Below are positions 1 through 8,305 of a DNA stretch of 64,000 nucleotides, in pieces (position 1 is the first letter of the stretch; every line of letters begins with the position of its first letter). The translations under genes were made by a program, and so were the position numbers. The notes beneath the pieces are model-generated. The model searched no databases and was not told the DNA's origin. It saw only the letters and a program-made list of their open reading frames with translations. This DNA is from Haladaptatus sp. R4 (GTDB lineage: Archaea; Halobacteriota; Halobacteria; Halobacteriales; Haladaptataceae), in contig NZ_LWHG01000028.1 in the NCBI RefSeq assembly GCF_001625445.1, positions 372,001 through 436,000 of the forward strand, written 5' to 3'.

Positions 1-195
1 GTCATGGCGCTCGTCCGCGGCGTTTCCGGAATGGCCCATTATCACCTTCCGGTTCCGACGTCCAACCCGGTCGTTCAGGAGTTGACGCCGTTGTTCGATG
101 CGCGCGTCGAACTCCGCCAGTCGAACGGCCTCGTTCCGGAACAGCGCTGGCACATTCCTGAGTACGACCAAACGACCAACTGGGTTCAGCTATGA
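1..195 (+). CDS. C-terminal end of an unidentified protein, cut by the window edge
   Basis: The frame is open from base 1 and stops at 195, so only the last 64 codons are seen. I do not recognise the family; the tail ends in HIPEYDQTTNWVQL. Its TGA overlaps the ATG of the first CHAT-domain gene (ATGA, 4-bp overlap), so the two are almost certainly translationally coupled and co-transcribed. That makes this protein the most likely functional partner of the CHAT protein. An internal ATG at base 4 is not necessarily the real start. Confidence 0.55.
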   Translation, partial: VMALVRGVSGMAHYHLPVPTSNPVVQELTPLFDARVELRQSNGLVPEQRWHIPEYDQTTNWVQL

Positions 196-2291
196 GCCAC
201 GACGAACGAACGAATCCGAACGCACCGGTGTTCGAATCGAACCCGGATGCGTCGGGGATTCGGATCTGGGACCCCATCGACAAGGGCAGTTTCGTGTTTC
301 ATACGCCCGTTCCCGTCTCCCTCGAACGGGCCGATACCGACACGTTTCCCGTCCCGATCGATTCGGCGGTCAGGTTGCGGACGAACCGTCTCGACGTCCC
401 CGAACGGGTCGATTTCAACGTCTGGGATTCGGATGGGTCCATTTCTGACCTCGTAAACCCGTGTGACGGTGACTGGCACTCCGAACAGGTGGCCTACCTC
501 GAAATACCGACGTCCCCGATGAAACTGTACGTCCACGTCGACTGTCCGCTCTCCATTCGGGAACGGAACGGGGGCGTTCACATCGATCTGGGCGAAGAAC
601 GAACGATCTTCATCGGCAGTCGATCACACAGCGATTCGCCCGTCGGGACGATCACCGTCACCGACAACGTAGAGGACGTGATGCGTGCGGTCTCGCTGCT
701 CGGGTCCTCGCTGAAAACCCTCGACCCCGAACGCTCGTTTCCCACGCTTCGTGGCCACCCACCGCTCATCGAGCGCGGTGACGAGTTTTCGGTCCCCCCG
801 AACATCGTTCGTCCCGAAACGGAGGTACGACTGGTACTGCCACCGGAGCGACGGTACGTCTACGCCGCGACGTCACTCGCGTACTATCTGGGCGCGAACG
901 TGGTTCCCGGCGATTCCCCGCGACTCGAAACCCCAAATCGTCGGTATTCGCTGGATGGAACGGGAGGGTTCGACGGATTCGAAGCGGAAGTGTCCCGCGT
1001 CTTTCAACACCTCTTCTTCCTCGACTGTATCATCCGGGACGAAGGCTCGTACGACATCCCCGTGCAGGAACGCGAAGCGGTCGAACCGCTCCTGGATTTC
1101 GACTGTTCCAGCCTCTACGAACGGTCGCTGGCGGAACAGGTGGACACGTATCTCGACGTCCCGTTCGACGTTACCGAACCGCATCTTCCCAAATGGTGCC
1201 TGACGACCGACCTGGTGCCATCGGAAGCGAACGTTGGTGCGCTCCCGTTCATCGCGGACGAGCTCTCGTTAGTTCGGTGCCCCACACCCACCACTCACGT
1301 GCAACCGGCGGCGGAGGCCCCCGAAATAGCTGATTTCTGTCGAAGCATCCAGACCCCTTCCGAATCGGGGGGGAGTACGCCCGCCGTCAGTCCTCAACCG
1401 ACGACGTCGAAGGAACACGTTTGGATCGGTGACGGCGTTCCCGTCGGCGGCAACAAGGCGACGGTGGACTCCTACCGTCGCCGCGTCGATCACGATTCGT
1501 CGGAACGCTCGACGATTCGGGTCCAGATCGTCTGCAACGACACGAACATGAAGGACGAGGGAGAGGTGCGCGAACAGTACAGTTTCCGGGATACGAGTCG
1601 TCACGAGGTGGATATCGCCTACGACTTGACCGTCGAGGAACTACGAACCGTATTCGCCGCCGACGTCGATTACCTGCATTACATCGGCCACGTCAATCAC
1701 AGCGGTATCGAGTGTGCCGACGGCGTGCTCGATACCCGGACGTTGGACGCGGTGAACGTCGAGTCGTTCCTGCTCAACGCCTGTCGCTCGTACGAACAGA
1801 GCGCCACCTTGGTCGAAAAGGGGTGCCGGGTCGGTGTCGCAACCCTGTCGGACGTGTCCAACGACCCGGCCACGAAGATCGGGTGTCTGCTCGCCCGCGG
1901 ACTCGGTGCGGGCCTTTCGTTCTGGAGCGCGCTCTCCATCGCCCAGTCGGAGACGCTGTCGGGCGACCAGTACGTCGTCATCGGGGACGGGAGTCTCACC
2001 CTCTGCCAACCGTTTTCGAGGATCAAGCCGATGCTGTTCATCGAGACGGACAGTGATGGAGGGTACACGATTCGGATCAAACCGTTCTATCCCCCCTGCG
2101 ACAGCGCCGGTTCGATGTTCGGATCGGTGTGGGACGACGACATGACACAGCACCTCCAATCGGACTGGATCGGCGACTTCCACTTGGAGGCGGAGACGCT
2201 CGACGAGGTATTTCGAGAGGAGTCGATGCCGATCAAATACGACGGCGACCTGTACTGGAGCGACGACATCACGACGAAGGATTTGCGGTGA
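192..2291 (+). CDS. CHAT-domain (caspase-like) protein, copy 1 of 3
   Basis: A 699-residue protein whose C-terminal third (about 415-620) reads as a CHAT peptidase domain of the caspase-like clan. Strand 1 is the VQIVCND segment, the histidine box is HYIGH (H496/H500) and the cysteine box is LLNACRSYEQ (C531), followed by the GxxTLSGDQY element. The H/C pair is intact, so catalysis is plausible (inference). The first ~400 residues form a region shared with the two downstream copies, with the motifs GIRIWDPI near residue 20 and PERSFPTLRGHPPL near 185. I see no TPR repeats, signal peptide or membrane helix, so it is probably cytoplasmic. The start ATG overlaps the stop of the preceding ORF. 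This is the most GC-rich and most divergent copy. The protein ends in YDGDLYWSDDITTKDLR. Substrate is unknown. Confidence 0.85.
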   Translation: MSHDERTNPNAPVFESNPDASGIRIWDPIDKGSFVFHTPVPVSLERADTDTFPVPIDSAVRLRTNRLDVPERVDFNVWDSDGSISDLVNPCDGDWHSEQVAYLEIPTSPMKLYVHVDCPLSIRERNGGVHIDLGEERTIFIGSRSHSDSPVGTITVTDNVEDVMRAVSLLGSSLKTLDPERSFPTLRGHPPLIERGDEFSVPPNIVRPETEVRLVLPPERRYVYAATSLAYYLGANVVPGDSPRLETPNRRYSLDGTGGFDGFEAEVSRVFQHLFFLDCIIRDEGSYDIPVQEREAVEPLLDFDCSSLYERSLAEQVDTYLDVPFDVTEPHLPKWCLTTDLVPSEANVGALPFIADELSLVRCPTPTTHVQPAAEAPEIADFCRSIQTPSESGGSTPAVSPQPTTSKEHVWIGDGVPVGGNKATVDSYRRRVDHDSSERSTIRVQIVCNDTNMKDEGEVREQYSFRDTSRHEVDIAYDLTVEELRTVFAADVDYLHYIGHVNHSGIECADGVLDTRTLDAVNVESFLLNACRSYEQSATLVEKGCRVGVATLSDVSNDPATKIGCLLARGLGAGLSFWSALSIAQSETLSGDQYVVIGDGSLTLCQPFSRIKPMLFIETDSDGGYTIRIKPFYPPCDSAGSMFGSVWDDDMTQHLQSDWIGDFHLEAETLDEVFREESMPIKYDGDLYWSDDITTKDLR

Positions 2292-2354
2292 TCGATTCGG
2301 TTTTTATCGATGAGTGCCATCGTTGCGATATGATTGTTCGTTCCACCACGATTC
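2238..2354 (+). repeat. Direct repeat spanning CHAT copy 1 3' end, unit A
   Basis: A 117-bp segment covering the last ~18 codons of CHAT copy 1, the intergenic promoter region and the first eight codons of the micro-ORF. It matches 4462-4578, at the end of CHAT copy 2, with only a handful of substitutions and no gaps. The identity is higher than over most of the two genes, which suggests the tandem duplication carried its junction with it or that gene conversion keeps it uniform. Confidence 0.85.
2301..2307 (+). promoter_or_regulatory. TATA-like box ahead of micro-ORF 2
   Basis: TTTTTAT lies about 25 nt upstream of the ATG at 2330, the spacing expected for a haloarchaeal leaderless transcript. 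The equivalent position in the next repeat unit (4524-4530) reads GTTTTCA, so the second promoter may be weaker. Confidence 0.45.
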
Positions 2355-2425
2355 TGACCGACGTTTCGGTGCGATTCGGACGATTCGAGCGGACAGTCTC
2401 CGGAACGAACACCGGGGAATCATGA
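2330..2425 (+). CDS. 31-residue micro-ORF coupled to CHAT copy 2
   Basis: Starts MIVRSTTI, ends ES and stops with a TGA that overlaps the ATG of CHAT copy 2 (ATGA). It lies about 25 nt behind a TATA-like box, so it could be translated from a leaderless mRNA. The micro-ORF before copy 3 has exactly the same length, the same first eight codons and the same last two codons, although the middle has diverged. The retained length and overlap argue for function in translational coupling; whether the peptide itself matters is unknown. Confidence 0.5.
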   Translation: MIVRSTTILTDVSVRFGRFERTVSGTNTGES

Positions 2426-4515
2426 CGCGGGGCGAAGATCGGTCGATGGGAACCGAACTACAGGTCGAACGCGTTTCGGACGGGTGTGGAATTAGAATCT
2501 GGGATCCCATCGAAAAAGCCGCCGTCGTATTACGGACGCCGTCTCGAATCGACATTCAACGAGGTTCGACGGACGGATTCCCGTTTCCCGTCGAGACGGC
2601 GGTCGAATTCCGAACGGATCGGATCGATATCCCCGCAGGTATGTCGTTCAATGCCTGGAATCGTTCCGACGAGGTACGCGATACCATCCATCTGGGCGAC
2701 GGATTGTGGGAATCATCGTTCTGCGTCGACCATCTCGAATTGATCGGCGCCGCAATGCGGTTTTATATCCATGTCGATTGCTTTCCCACGATTCGATCCG
2801 GAGACACCTCCTCGACGGTCGAGTTCGGAAAGGAACGGCGTATTACCGTCGGTGTCGGGTCGATGCATCGATCCCCCGAGGGAACGATTACGGTCACGGA
2901 CGATCCCGAGGACGTGATGCGTGCGGTTTCGCTGTTCGGATCGGCGCTGGATACCCTCTCGCCCGAGCGCTCGTTTCCCACGCTTCGGGGTCACCCCCCG
3001 CTCGTCAAACGCGGCGACGATTTCTCAGCACCGTCGAAGCTCGAACGTCCGGATACCGGGATTCAACTGGTCGTTCCTCCCGAGCGGGAGTACGTCTACC
3101 CGATAGTCTCGTTGGCGTACTATCTGGGTGCGAAGGTGGTTCCGGGGAATCGCCCGCGGCTCGAAACCCCCGATTCCAAGTACAGATTCGGTGGTACTGC
3201 ACCATTCGAACGACAGGTCAACGAACTACTCCGTCACGTCTTTTTCTTCGATTGTCTGACTCGCGAAGAGGGTTTTTACCCGGCACCGCTTCGAATCCGT
3301 CCTGAAGTAGAGTCGCTAGTAGACTTCGACTTCGAGGAACTCTACGAACGGTCACTATCGAAACAGATCGATGCATACTTGGACGTGCCGTTCGACCGGG
3401 TCGACCCGTATTTCCCCGATTGGTACGTCACGATAGCGCTGGAACCGACGACACGAAACGTCGAAGCGCTCCCGTACGTTTCATCCGCCCTCGCGTTCGT
3501 TCAGTGTCCCTCTTCGACTGCACGGACGCCGCATGAAGCGCCACCACAGACCGTTTCTGACTTCTGCCGGAGTCAAGTGTTGACTTCGGAAAAAGCGAGG
3601 AAGACGACAATAGTGGACATTCCCGAGACGACGACCATCCACGACGAGTGGCTCGGCGAGGGTGTTCCGATCGGCGGCAATAAGATCACCCTCGATTCGT
3701 ATCGTCGTCGAACGGAGAACGCGAAACCGAAGACGTCGACCATCTCGGTCAAAATCGTCTGCAACGACCCGCGGATGAAAGCGGAGGGGAAAGTGACGAA
3801 CCTATACGGATTTCGGGAGACTACCGACCACGTGATCGATATCGTCTATGACCTCTCCGTCGAGGAACTCGCCTCGGTGTTCGCCGCCGACATCGACTTC
3901 CTTCACTACATCGGCCACGTCAGTGACGAAGGTATCGAGTGTGCCGACGGCGTGCTCGATACCCGAACGTTGGACACGGTAAACGTCGACTCGTTCCTGC
4001 TCAACGCCTGCCGCTCGTACGATCAAAGCATGGTGCTGATCGAGAACGGATGTCGAGGCGGTATCGCCACGCTTTCGGATGTTTCGAACGGCCCTGCGAC
4101 CGAGGTCGGTTCGTGGCTTGCCCGTTTGCTTGGGCAAGGATTCGCGCTCCGTGATGCACTTTCCACTGCACGGACAACGACACTGAGCGGAAACCAGTAC
4201 GTCGTCCTTGGCGATCCCTCGACGACCGTCTGTCGGGCATTCCAGTCGTCAAATCGCAGTGTTCACGTCGATTCGTACGCGGACGGGATATATGCCGTAA
4301 ATCTGGAAACCCACTTCGCCCATGACTACGGTCTGGGCGGGTTTTACGAGCTCACACAGGAAGACAGTGAGCGCCACTATCTGTCCCCCGAAGTCGCACG
4401 GAAGGAGATGACCGCCGCCGAACTCGATGAACTCTTCGATCTGGAACCGATGCCGGTCGAATACGACGGCGACCTGTACTGGAGCGACGACATCACGACG
4501 AAGGATTTGCAGTGA
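2422..4515 (+). CDS. CHAT-domain (caspase-like) protein, copy 2 of 3
   Basis: A 697-residue paralogue of the preceding gene, much closer to copy 3. The start at ATG 2422 was chosen over a GTG at 2314 because copy 3 begins with the same MTRGEDR residues and because it forms an ATGA overlap with the micro-ORF. The CHAT dyad is intact: HYIGH with H499 and LLNACRSYDQ with C530. The shared N-terminal motifs (GIRIWDPI, PERSFPTLRGHPPL) and the DEWLGEGVPIGGNK segment before the CHAT domain are present. The stretch between DFCRSQ and DEWLG is a poorly conserved linker of about 25 residues. The protein ends in YDGDLYWSDDITTKDLQ. Confidence 0.85.
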   Translation: MTRGEDRSMGTELQVERVSDGCGIRIWDPIEKAAVVLRTPSRIDIQRGSTDGFPFPVETAVEFRTDRIDIPAGMSFNAWNRSDEVRDTIHLGDGLWESSFCVDHLELIGAAMRFYIHVDCFPTIRSGDTSSTVEFGKERRITVGVGSMHRSPEGTITVTDDPEDVMRAVSLFGSALDTLSPERSFPTLRGHPPLVKRGDDFSAPSKLERPDTGIQLVVPPEREYVYPIVSLAYYLGAKVVPGNRPRLETPDSKYRFGGTAPFERQVNELLRHVFFFDCLTREEGFYPAPLRIRPEVESLVDFDFEELYERSLSKQIDAYLDVPFDRVDPYFPDWYVTIALEPTTRNVEALPYVSSALAFVQCPSSTARTPHEAPPQTVSDFCRSQVLTSEKARKTTIVDIPETTTIHDEWLGEGVPIGGNKITLDSYRRRTENAKPKTSTISVKIVCNDPRMKAEGKVTNLYGFRETTDHVIDIVYDLSVEELASVFAADIDFLHYIGHVSDEGIECADGVLDTRTLDTVNVDSFLLNACRSYDQSMVLIENGCRGGIATLSDVSNGPATEVGSWLARLLGQGFALRDALSTARTTTLSGNQYVVLGDPSTTVCRAFQSSNRSVHVDSYADGIYAVNLETHFAHDYGLGGFYELTQEDSERHYLSPEVARKEMTAAELDELFDLEPMPVEYDGDLYWSDDITTKDLQ

Positions 4516-4578
4516 CCGATTCGGTTTTCATCCGTGAGTACCATCGTTGCCGTATGATTGTTCGTTCCACCACGATTC
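4462..4578 (+). repeat. Direct repeat spanning CHAT copy 2 3' end, unit B
   Basis: Second member of the 117-bp direct repeat described at 2238-2354. It includes the end of CHAT copy 2, the spacer and the first codons of the micro-ORF that precedes copy 3. The end of copy 3 (about 6680-6736) keeps the YDGDLYWSDDIT coding segment, but its downstream spacer is unrelated. Confidence 0.85.
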
Positions 4579-4649
4579 GGAGACGCGTTTGGCTGCAATC
4601 CGGACTGGTTGGCGGGGCCGTTACCGGGTCCGGGCTAAGTGAATCATGA
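4554..4649 (+). CDS. 31-residue micro-ORF coupled to CHAT copy 3
   Basis: The partner of the micro-ORF at 2330: same length (96 nt), same first eight codons, same final ES, and the same ATGA overlap with the following CHAT start. The interior instead encodes RRRVWLQSGLVGGAVTGSGL, which looks like the core of a twin-arginine signal or a short hydrophobic segment. It could be a coupling leader or a real small peptide; the sequence alone cannot decide. Confidence 0.5.
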   Translation: MIVRSTTIRRRVWLQSGLVGGAVTGSGLSES

Positions 4650-6736
4650 CGCGGGGCGAAGATCGGCCGAAAGGGACTGGAATACAGGTCGAACGCGTTT
4701 CGGACGGATGTGGAATTAGAATCTGGGATCCCATCGAAAAGGCGGAAGTCGTGTTACGGACCCCGTCACGAATCGATCCACGACAGGGTTCAACGGAGGG
4801 TTTCCCGTTCTCGGTCGAGACGGCGGTCGAATTCCGGACGGATCGGATCGATATCCCTTCCGGAATATCGTTTAATGCGTGGGATCGTTTCGATGAGCTA
4901 CGCGATACCGTCCAGATGGACGATGGAACGTGGGAATCGTCGTTCCACGTGAGCCATCTCGAGTTCAAAACGGCTCCGGTGCGACTGTATGTTGCCGTCG
5001 ATTGCCCACTCACAATCCAATCTGGCCATTCTTCCTCCACGATCGAATTCGAGACAGAAAAAGGAGTCACCGTCGGCGTTGGATCGATGCACCGGTTTCC
5101 CACTGGTACGGTCACCGTTACCGACGACATTGAGGACCAGATGCGTGGAATTTCATTGTTCGGATCGGCATTGGATACGCTCTCACCGGAGCGCTCGTTT
5201 CCGACGCTTCGTGGCCACCCGCCGCTCCTCGAACGCGGCGACGAGTTTTCGGCTCCGTCGCACCTCCAACGGCCGGATACCGGAGTTCGGTTGATCGTGC
5301 CGCCGGAGCGGACGTACGTCTATCCGGTCGTATCGTTGGCGTTTTATCTTGGTGCGAAAGTCGTACCGGGAACGCCTGCGCGGCTTGAGACTCCCGGTTC
5401 GAAGTACGTGTTCGGAGACGACGTCACGTTCGAACAGCAGGTCAACGAACTGCTCCGCCACGTTTTCTTCTTCGATTGCCTGATTCGTGAGGAGGGGTTC
5501 TATCCGGTACCACTTCACATCCGTCCGAAAATTGAACCGCTGGTGGATTTCGACTTCAAGATCCTATACAATCGGTCGCTATCCGAACGACTCGACACAT
5601 ATCTGGACGTCCCGTTCGACCGTGTCGATTCGCTCTTCCCGGATTGGAGTCACACGGTAATACTCGAACCGACGAAACGAAACGTCGAGGTACTGCCGTA
5701 CGTTTCGTCGGATCTCGCATTCATTCGGCATCCGTCTGCTACTGCCCGGATATCACAAGTAGAGCGACCACAGACGGTCACTGACTTTTGCCGAAGTCAA
5801 GCAAGTGCTCCTGGAAATGTAGCGGAAGCAAAAGTCGTGAGTACGCCGGAGACGAAAGCCCTTCACGACGAATGGCTCGGCGATGGCGTTCCTATCGGAG
5901 GCAATAAGGTTACACTCAATTCATACCGCCGTCGAATCGAAGACACGAAACCGAGGACATCCACCATCTCGGTCAAAATCGTCTGCAACGACCAGCGGAT
6001 GAAAGCTGAGGGAAAAGTGACGGATTTATATGAATTTCGAGAGACCACCGATCACGAAATCGATATCGTCTACGATTTGACCGTCGAGGAACTCGCCTCG
6101 GTGTTCGCCGCGGACATCGATTTTCTGCATTACATCGGGCACGTCAGCGACGAGGGGATCGAATGTGCCGACGGCGTCCTCGATACACGGACGTTGGAGA
6201 CGGTGAACGTCGAATCGTTCCTGCTCAATGCCTGTCGGTCGTACGAACAGAGCATGGAACTAGTCGAGAAGGGTTGTCGAGGCGGCATTGCCACGCTTTC
6301 GGACGTCTCGAACGGGCCTGCGACCGAGGTCGGTTCGTGGCTTGCTCGCCTCCTCGGGAAGGGATATACACTTCGTAGCGCGCTCTCAATCGCACGAACG
6401 ACGACACTAAGTGGGAACCAGTATGTCGTCCTTGGAGATCCTTCAACGAGCGTTTGCCAATCATTCGGTTTGGCGAACAGCAGCATTCACATTGATTCGT
6501 ATGCGGACGGAGTATACACGACAGATCTGAAGGTCCACATGATGAATGAAAACAATAACGGCTCTTTTTATGAAATCGCACAGGAGGACAGTGGACGATT
6601 CTATCTGTCTCCCGTTATCCGGAAAAGTATGACTGCCACTGAACTCGATGAATTCTTCAAAATGGAGTCGGTGCCGGTCGAGTACGACGGCGACCTCTAC
6701 TGGAGCGACGACATCACCGCGGCGGACCTGCACTGA
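4646..6736 (+). CDS. CHAT-domain (caspase-like) protein, copy 3 of 3
   Basis: A 696-residue paralogue closest to copy 2. The CHAT dyad is intact (HYIGH with H499, LLNACRSYEQ with C530), as is the GNKVTLNSYRRR/KIVCND entry to the domain. The three genes become progressively more AT-rich at third positions from copy 1 to copy 3. The C-terminal tail YDGDLYWSDDIT is retained, with a different end (AADLH). The array stops here: an unrelated pterin gene follows after 40 bp with its own TATA-like box. Substrate and activating signal are unknown. Confidence 0.85.
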   Translation: MTRGEDRPKGTGIQVERVSDGCGIRIWDPIEKAEVVLRTPSRIDPRQGSTEGFPFSVETAVEFRTDRIDIPSGISFNAWDRFDELRDTVQMDDGTWESSFHVSHLEFKTAPVRLYVAVDCPLTIQSGHSSSTIEFETEKGVTVGVGSMHRFPTGTVTVTDDIEDQMRGISLFGSALDTLSPERSFPTLRGHPPLLERGDEFSAPSHLQRPDTGVRLIVPPERTYVYPVVSLAFYLGAKVVPGTPARLETPGSKYVFGDDVTFEQQVNELLRHVFFFDCLIREEGFYPVPLHIRPKIEPLVDFDFKILYNRSLSERLDTYLDVPFDRVDSLFPDWSHTVILEPTKRNVEVLPYVSSDLAFIRHPSATARISQVERPQTVTDFCRSQASAPGNVAEAKVVSTPETKALHDEWLGDGVPIGGNKVTLNSYRRRIEDTKPRTSTISVKIVCNDQRMKAEGKVTDLYEFRETTDHEIDIVYDLTVEELASVFAADIDFLHYIGHVSDEGIECADGVLDTRTLETVNVESFLLNACRSYEQSMELVEKGCRGGIATLSDVSNGPATEVGSWLARLLGKGYTLRSALSIARTTTLSGNQYVVLGDPSTSVCQSFGLANSSIHIDSYADGVYTTDLKVHMMNENNNGSFYEIAQEDSGRFYLSPVIRKSMTATELDEFFKMESVPVEYDGDLYWSDDITAADLH

Positions 6737-6776
6737 AAGGGCCGATTTTTAACCGTGCTCGCCCTCGTTTTCGGAT

Positions 6777-7595
6777 ATGCAGAACGTTTCCGCCGCGGGA
6801 CTCGGAATCGGGCCGGAACATCCGCCGCGAATCATGGGCGTGTTGAACGTCAGCGAGGAATCGCCGTACGACCCGAGCGTGTACGACGACCCCGCCGACG
6901 CCGCGGCGTACGTGGATGCGGAACTCGTCGCGGAAGGCGCGGACATCGTGGACGTCGGTCTCGAATCGGCGAACAAACGGTTCGACGTGCTCTCCGCGGA
7001 GGAGGAACTCGACCGACTCGATACCGCGCTGGAAGCCATCGAACAGGTGGAAGGGAACCCCGTCTTCTCCATCGAAACCCGATATGCGGACGTGGCGGAT
7101 GCGGCGCTGTCGGGTGGCTTCGACATGGTGAACGACATCTGTGGTTTCGCGGACCCGGAGATGGCGACGGTCTGTGAACGCCACGACGCCGCCGTCGTGA
7201 AGATGGCGAGTCCGCCGGACCTGACCCGTCCCGGCGCGATCGAGCGCGTGGACGACATTTACGACGCGCTCGCCGCCGAACCGCTGACGGACAAGACCAT
7301 CCTCGATCCCGCGTTCGGCGGATGGAGCGAGGGGAAGACGCTCGCTGACGACCGCGAGACGTTCCACCGACTCGGCGAGTTACGAGAACAGGGGCGGCCA
7401 ATCCTCGTCTCCATCAACCGGAAGAACTTCTTGGGTGACGTGGTGGGCAGGGACACCGAGGAGCGACTCCCGGCCAGTCTCGCAGCGACCTCGCTGGCCG
7501 TCGAACGCGGGGCCGACGTGATCCGAACGCACGACGTGGCCGAAACCCGTGACGCGGCCGTTATCGGCCACGCGTTCGGCCGCGAACGGCAATGA
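6777..7595 (+). CDS. Dihydropteroate synthase-like protein
   Basis: A 272-residue TIM-barrel protein of the DHPS/pterin-binding family. It carries IMGVLNVSEESPYD near residues 20-33, equivalent to but not matching the classical NVTPDSFSDGG loop, then DIVDVGLES, NDICGF and a C-terminal IRTHDVAETRDA close to the family's RVHDV motif. It would join a dihydropterin pyrophosphate to an aryl amine in the folate or methanopterin pathway. The altered substrate loop leaves open a distinct archaeal substrate. It has a TATA-like box (gatttttaa) about 27 nt upstream, so it is leaderless. Its TGA overlaps the start of an MptE-like kinase, which supports a pterin role. Confidence 0.8.
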   Translation: MQNVSAAGLGIGPEHPPRIMGVLNVSEESPYDPSVYDDPADAAAYVDAELVAEGADIVDVGLESANKRFDVLSAEEELDRLDTALEAIEQVEGNPVFSIETRYADVADAALSGGFDMVNDICGFADPEMATVCERHDAAVVKMASPPDLTRPGAIERVDDIYDALAAEPLTDKTILDPAFGGWSEGKTLADDRETFHRLGELREQGRPILVSINRKNFLGDVVGRDTEERLPASLAATSLAVERGADVIRTHDVAETRDAAVIGHAFGRERQ

Positions 7596-8294
7596 AGTTC
7601 GACGAGTGGGACCCCGTCTACCGCGCGATTCTCGCGGATTTCGGCTTCCCCCGAGCGGACGACGAACGCGCCCGCGACGACCTCGCCGAACTCGCGGTTC
7701 CGTTCGACCGCGCGAAACTCGACCGGATCACCGGGAACACCGTCGCAATCGCGGGAGCGGCCCCCTCGCTGGCCGACGAACTCGACACGGCACGAGGAGC
7801 GGAGTGCGTCGTCGCGGCCTCGACGGCCGCCGACGTGCTCCTCGATGCGGGTATCGACGTGGACTGCATGGTGACAGACCTCGACAAAAACCCGGAAACG
7901 GCGCGGGAGTTGAGCGAATCGGGGATTCCGGTCGCGGCGCACGCACACGGGGACAACATCCCGGTGATACGCGAGTACGTCCCGACGTTCGACCCGGAGA
8001 ACGTCCTCGCCACGACGCAGGCGGAACCGCACGGACCGGTCGAGAACTTCGGCGGCGTTCACGGACGGCGACAGGGCGGCGTTCCTCGCCGACGAGTTCG
8101 GCGCGGCCGAACTCGTCTTTCTCGGATGGGATTTCGACGACGCTACCGTGAACCCGATGAAACGGAAGAAACTCGACTGGGCCGAGCGGTTGCTGTACTG
8201 GTTGGAACGGCGGCGCGACGAGCGGTTTTCGATTTTGGATGGCCGACGGGCGGAAATCGATTTCGACACCGGCCTATTTGAATCGGGGACGTAA
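7592..8294 (+). pseudogene. mptE: 6-hydroxymethyl-7,8-dihydropterin pyrophosphokinase (MptE/DUF115 type), frameshifted
   Basis: The N-terminal ~155 residues match the archaeal MptE-like pyrophosphokinase (GNTVAIAGAAPSL, CMVTDLDKN). The frame breaks at about 8057, where ggcggcgttc reads as if one base had been inserted. The frame starting at 8058 then continues with FTDGDRAAFLADEFGAAELV and LGWDFDD down to a TAA at 8294. The rejoined protein would be about 233 residues, a normal length. It makes the pterin pyrophosphate used by the upstream DHPS-like enzyme, with which it overlaps by 4 bp. No other decay is visible, so a sequencing error is possible. Confidence 0.8.
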
Positions 8295-8305
8295 ACCGTC
8301 ACGCG

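Noticed and set aside
2314-2421. GTG start extending CHAT copy 2 by 36 residues
   Set aside because: Copy 3 has a stop codon in the matching position and both share MTRGEDR at the later ATG.
8040-8070. Programmed ribosomal frameshift in the mptE-like gene
   Set aside because: No slippery heptamer or downstream structure, and similar breaks occur in unrelated genes, so an indel is more likely.
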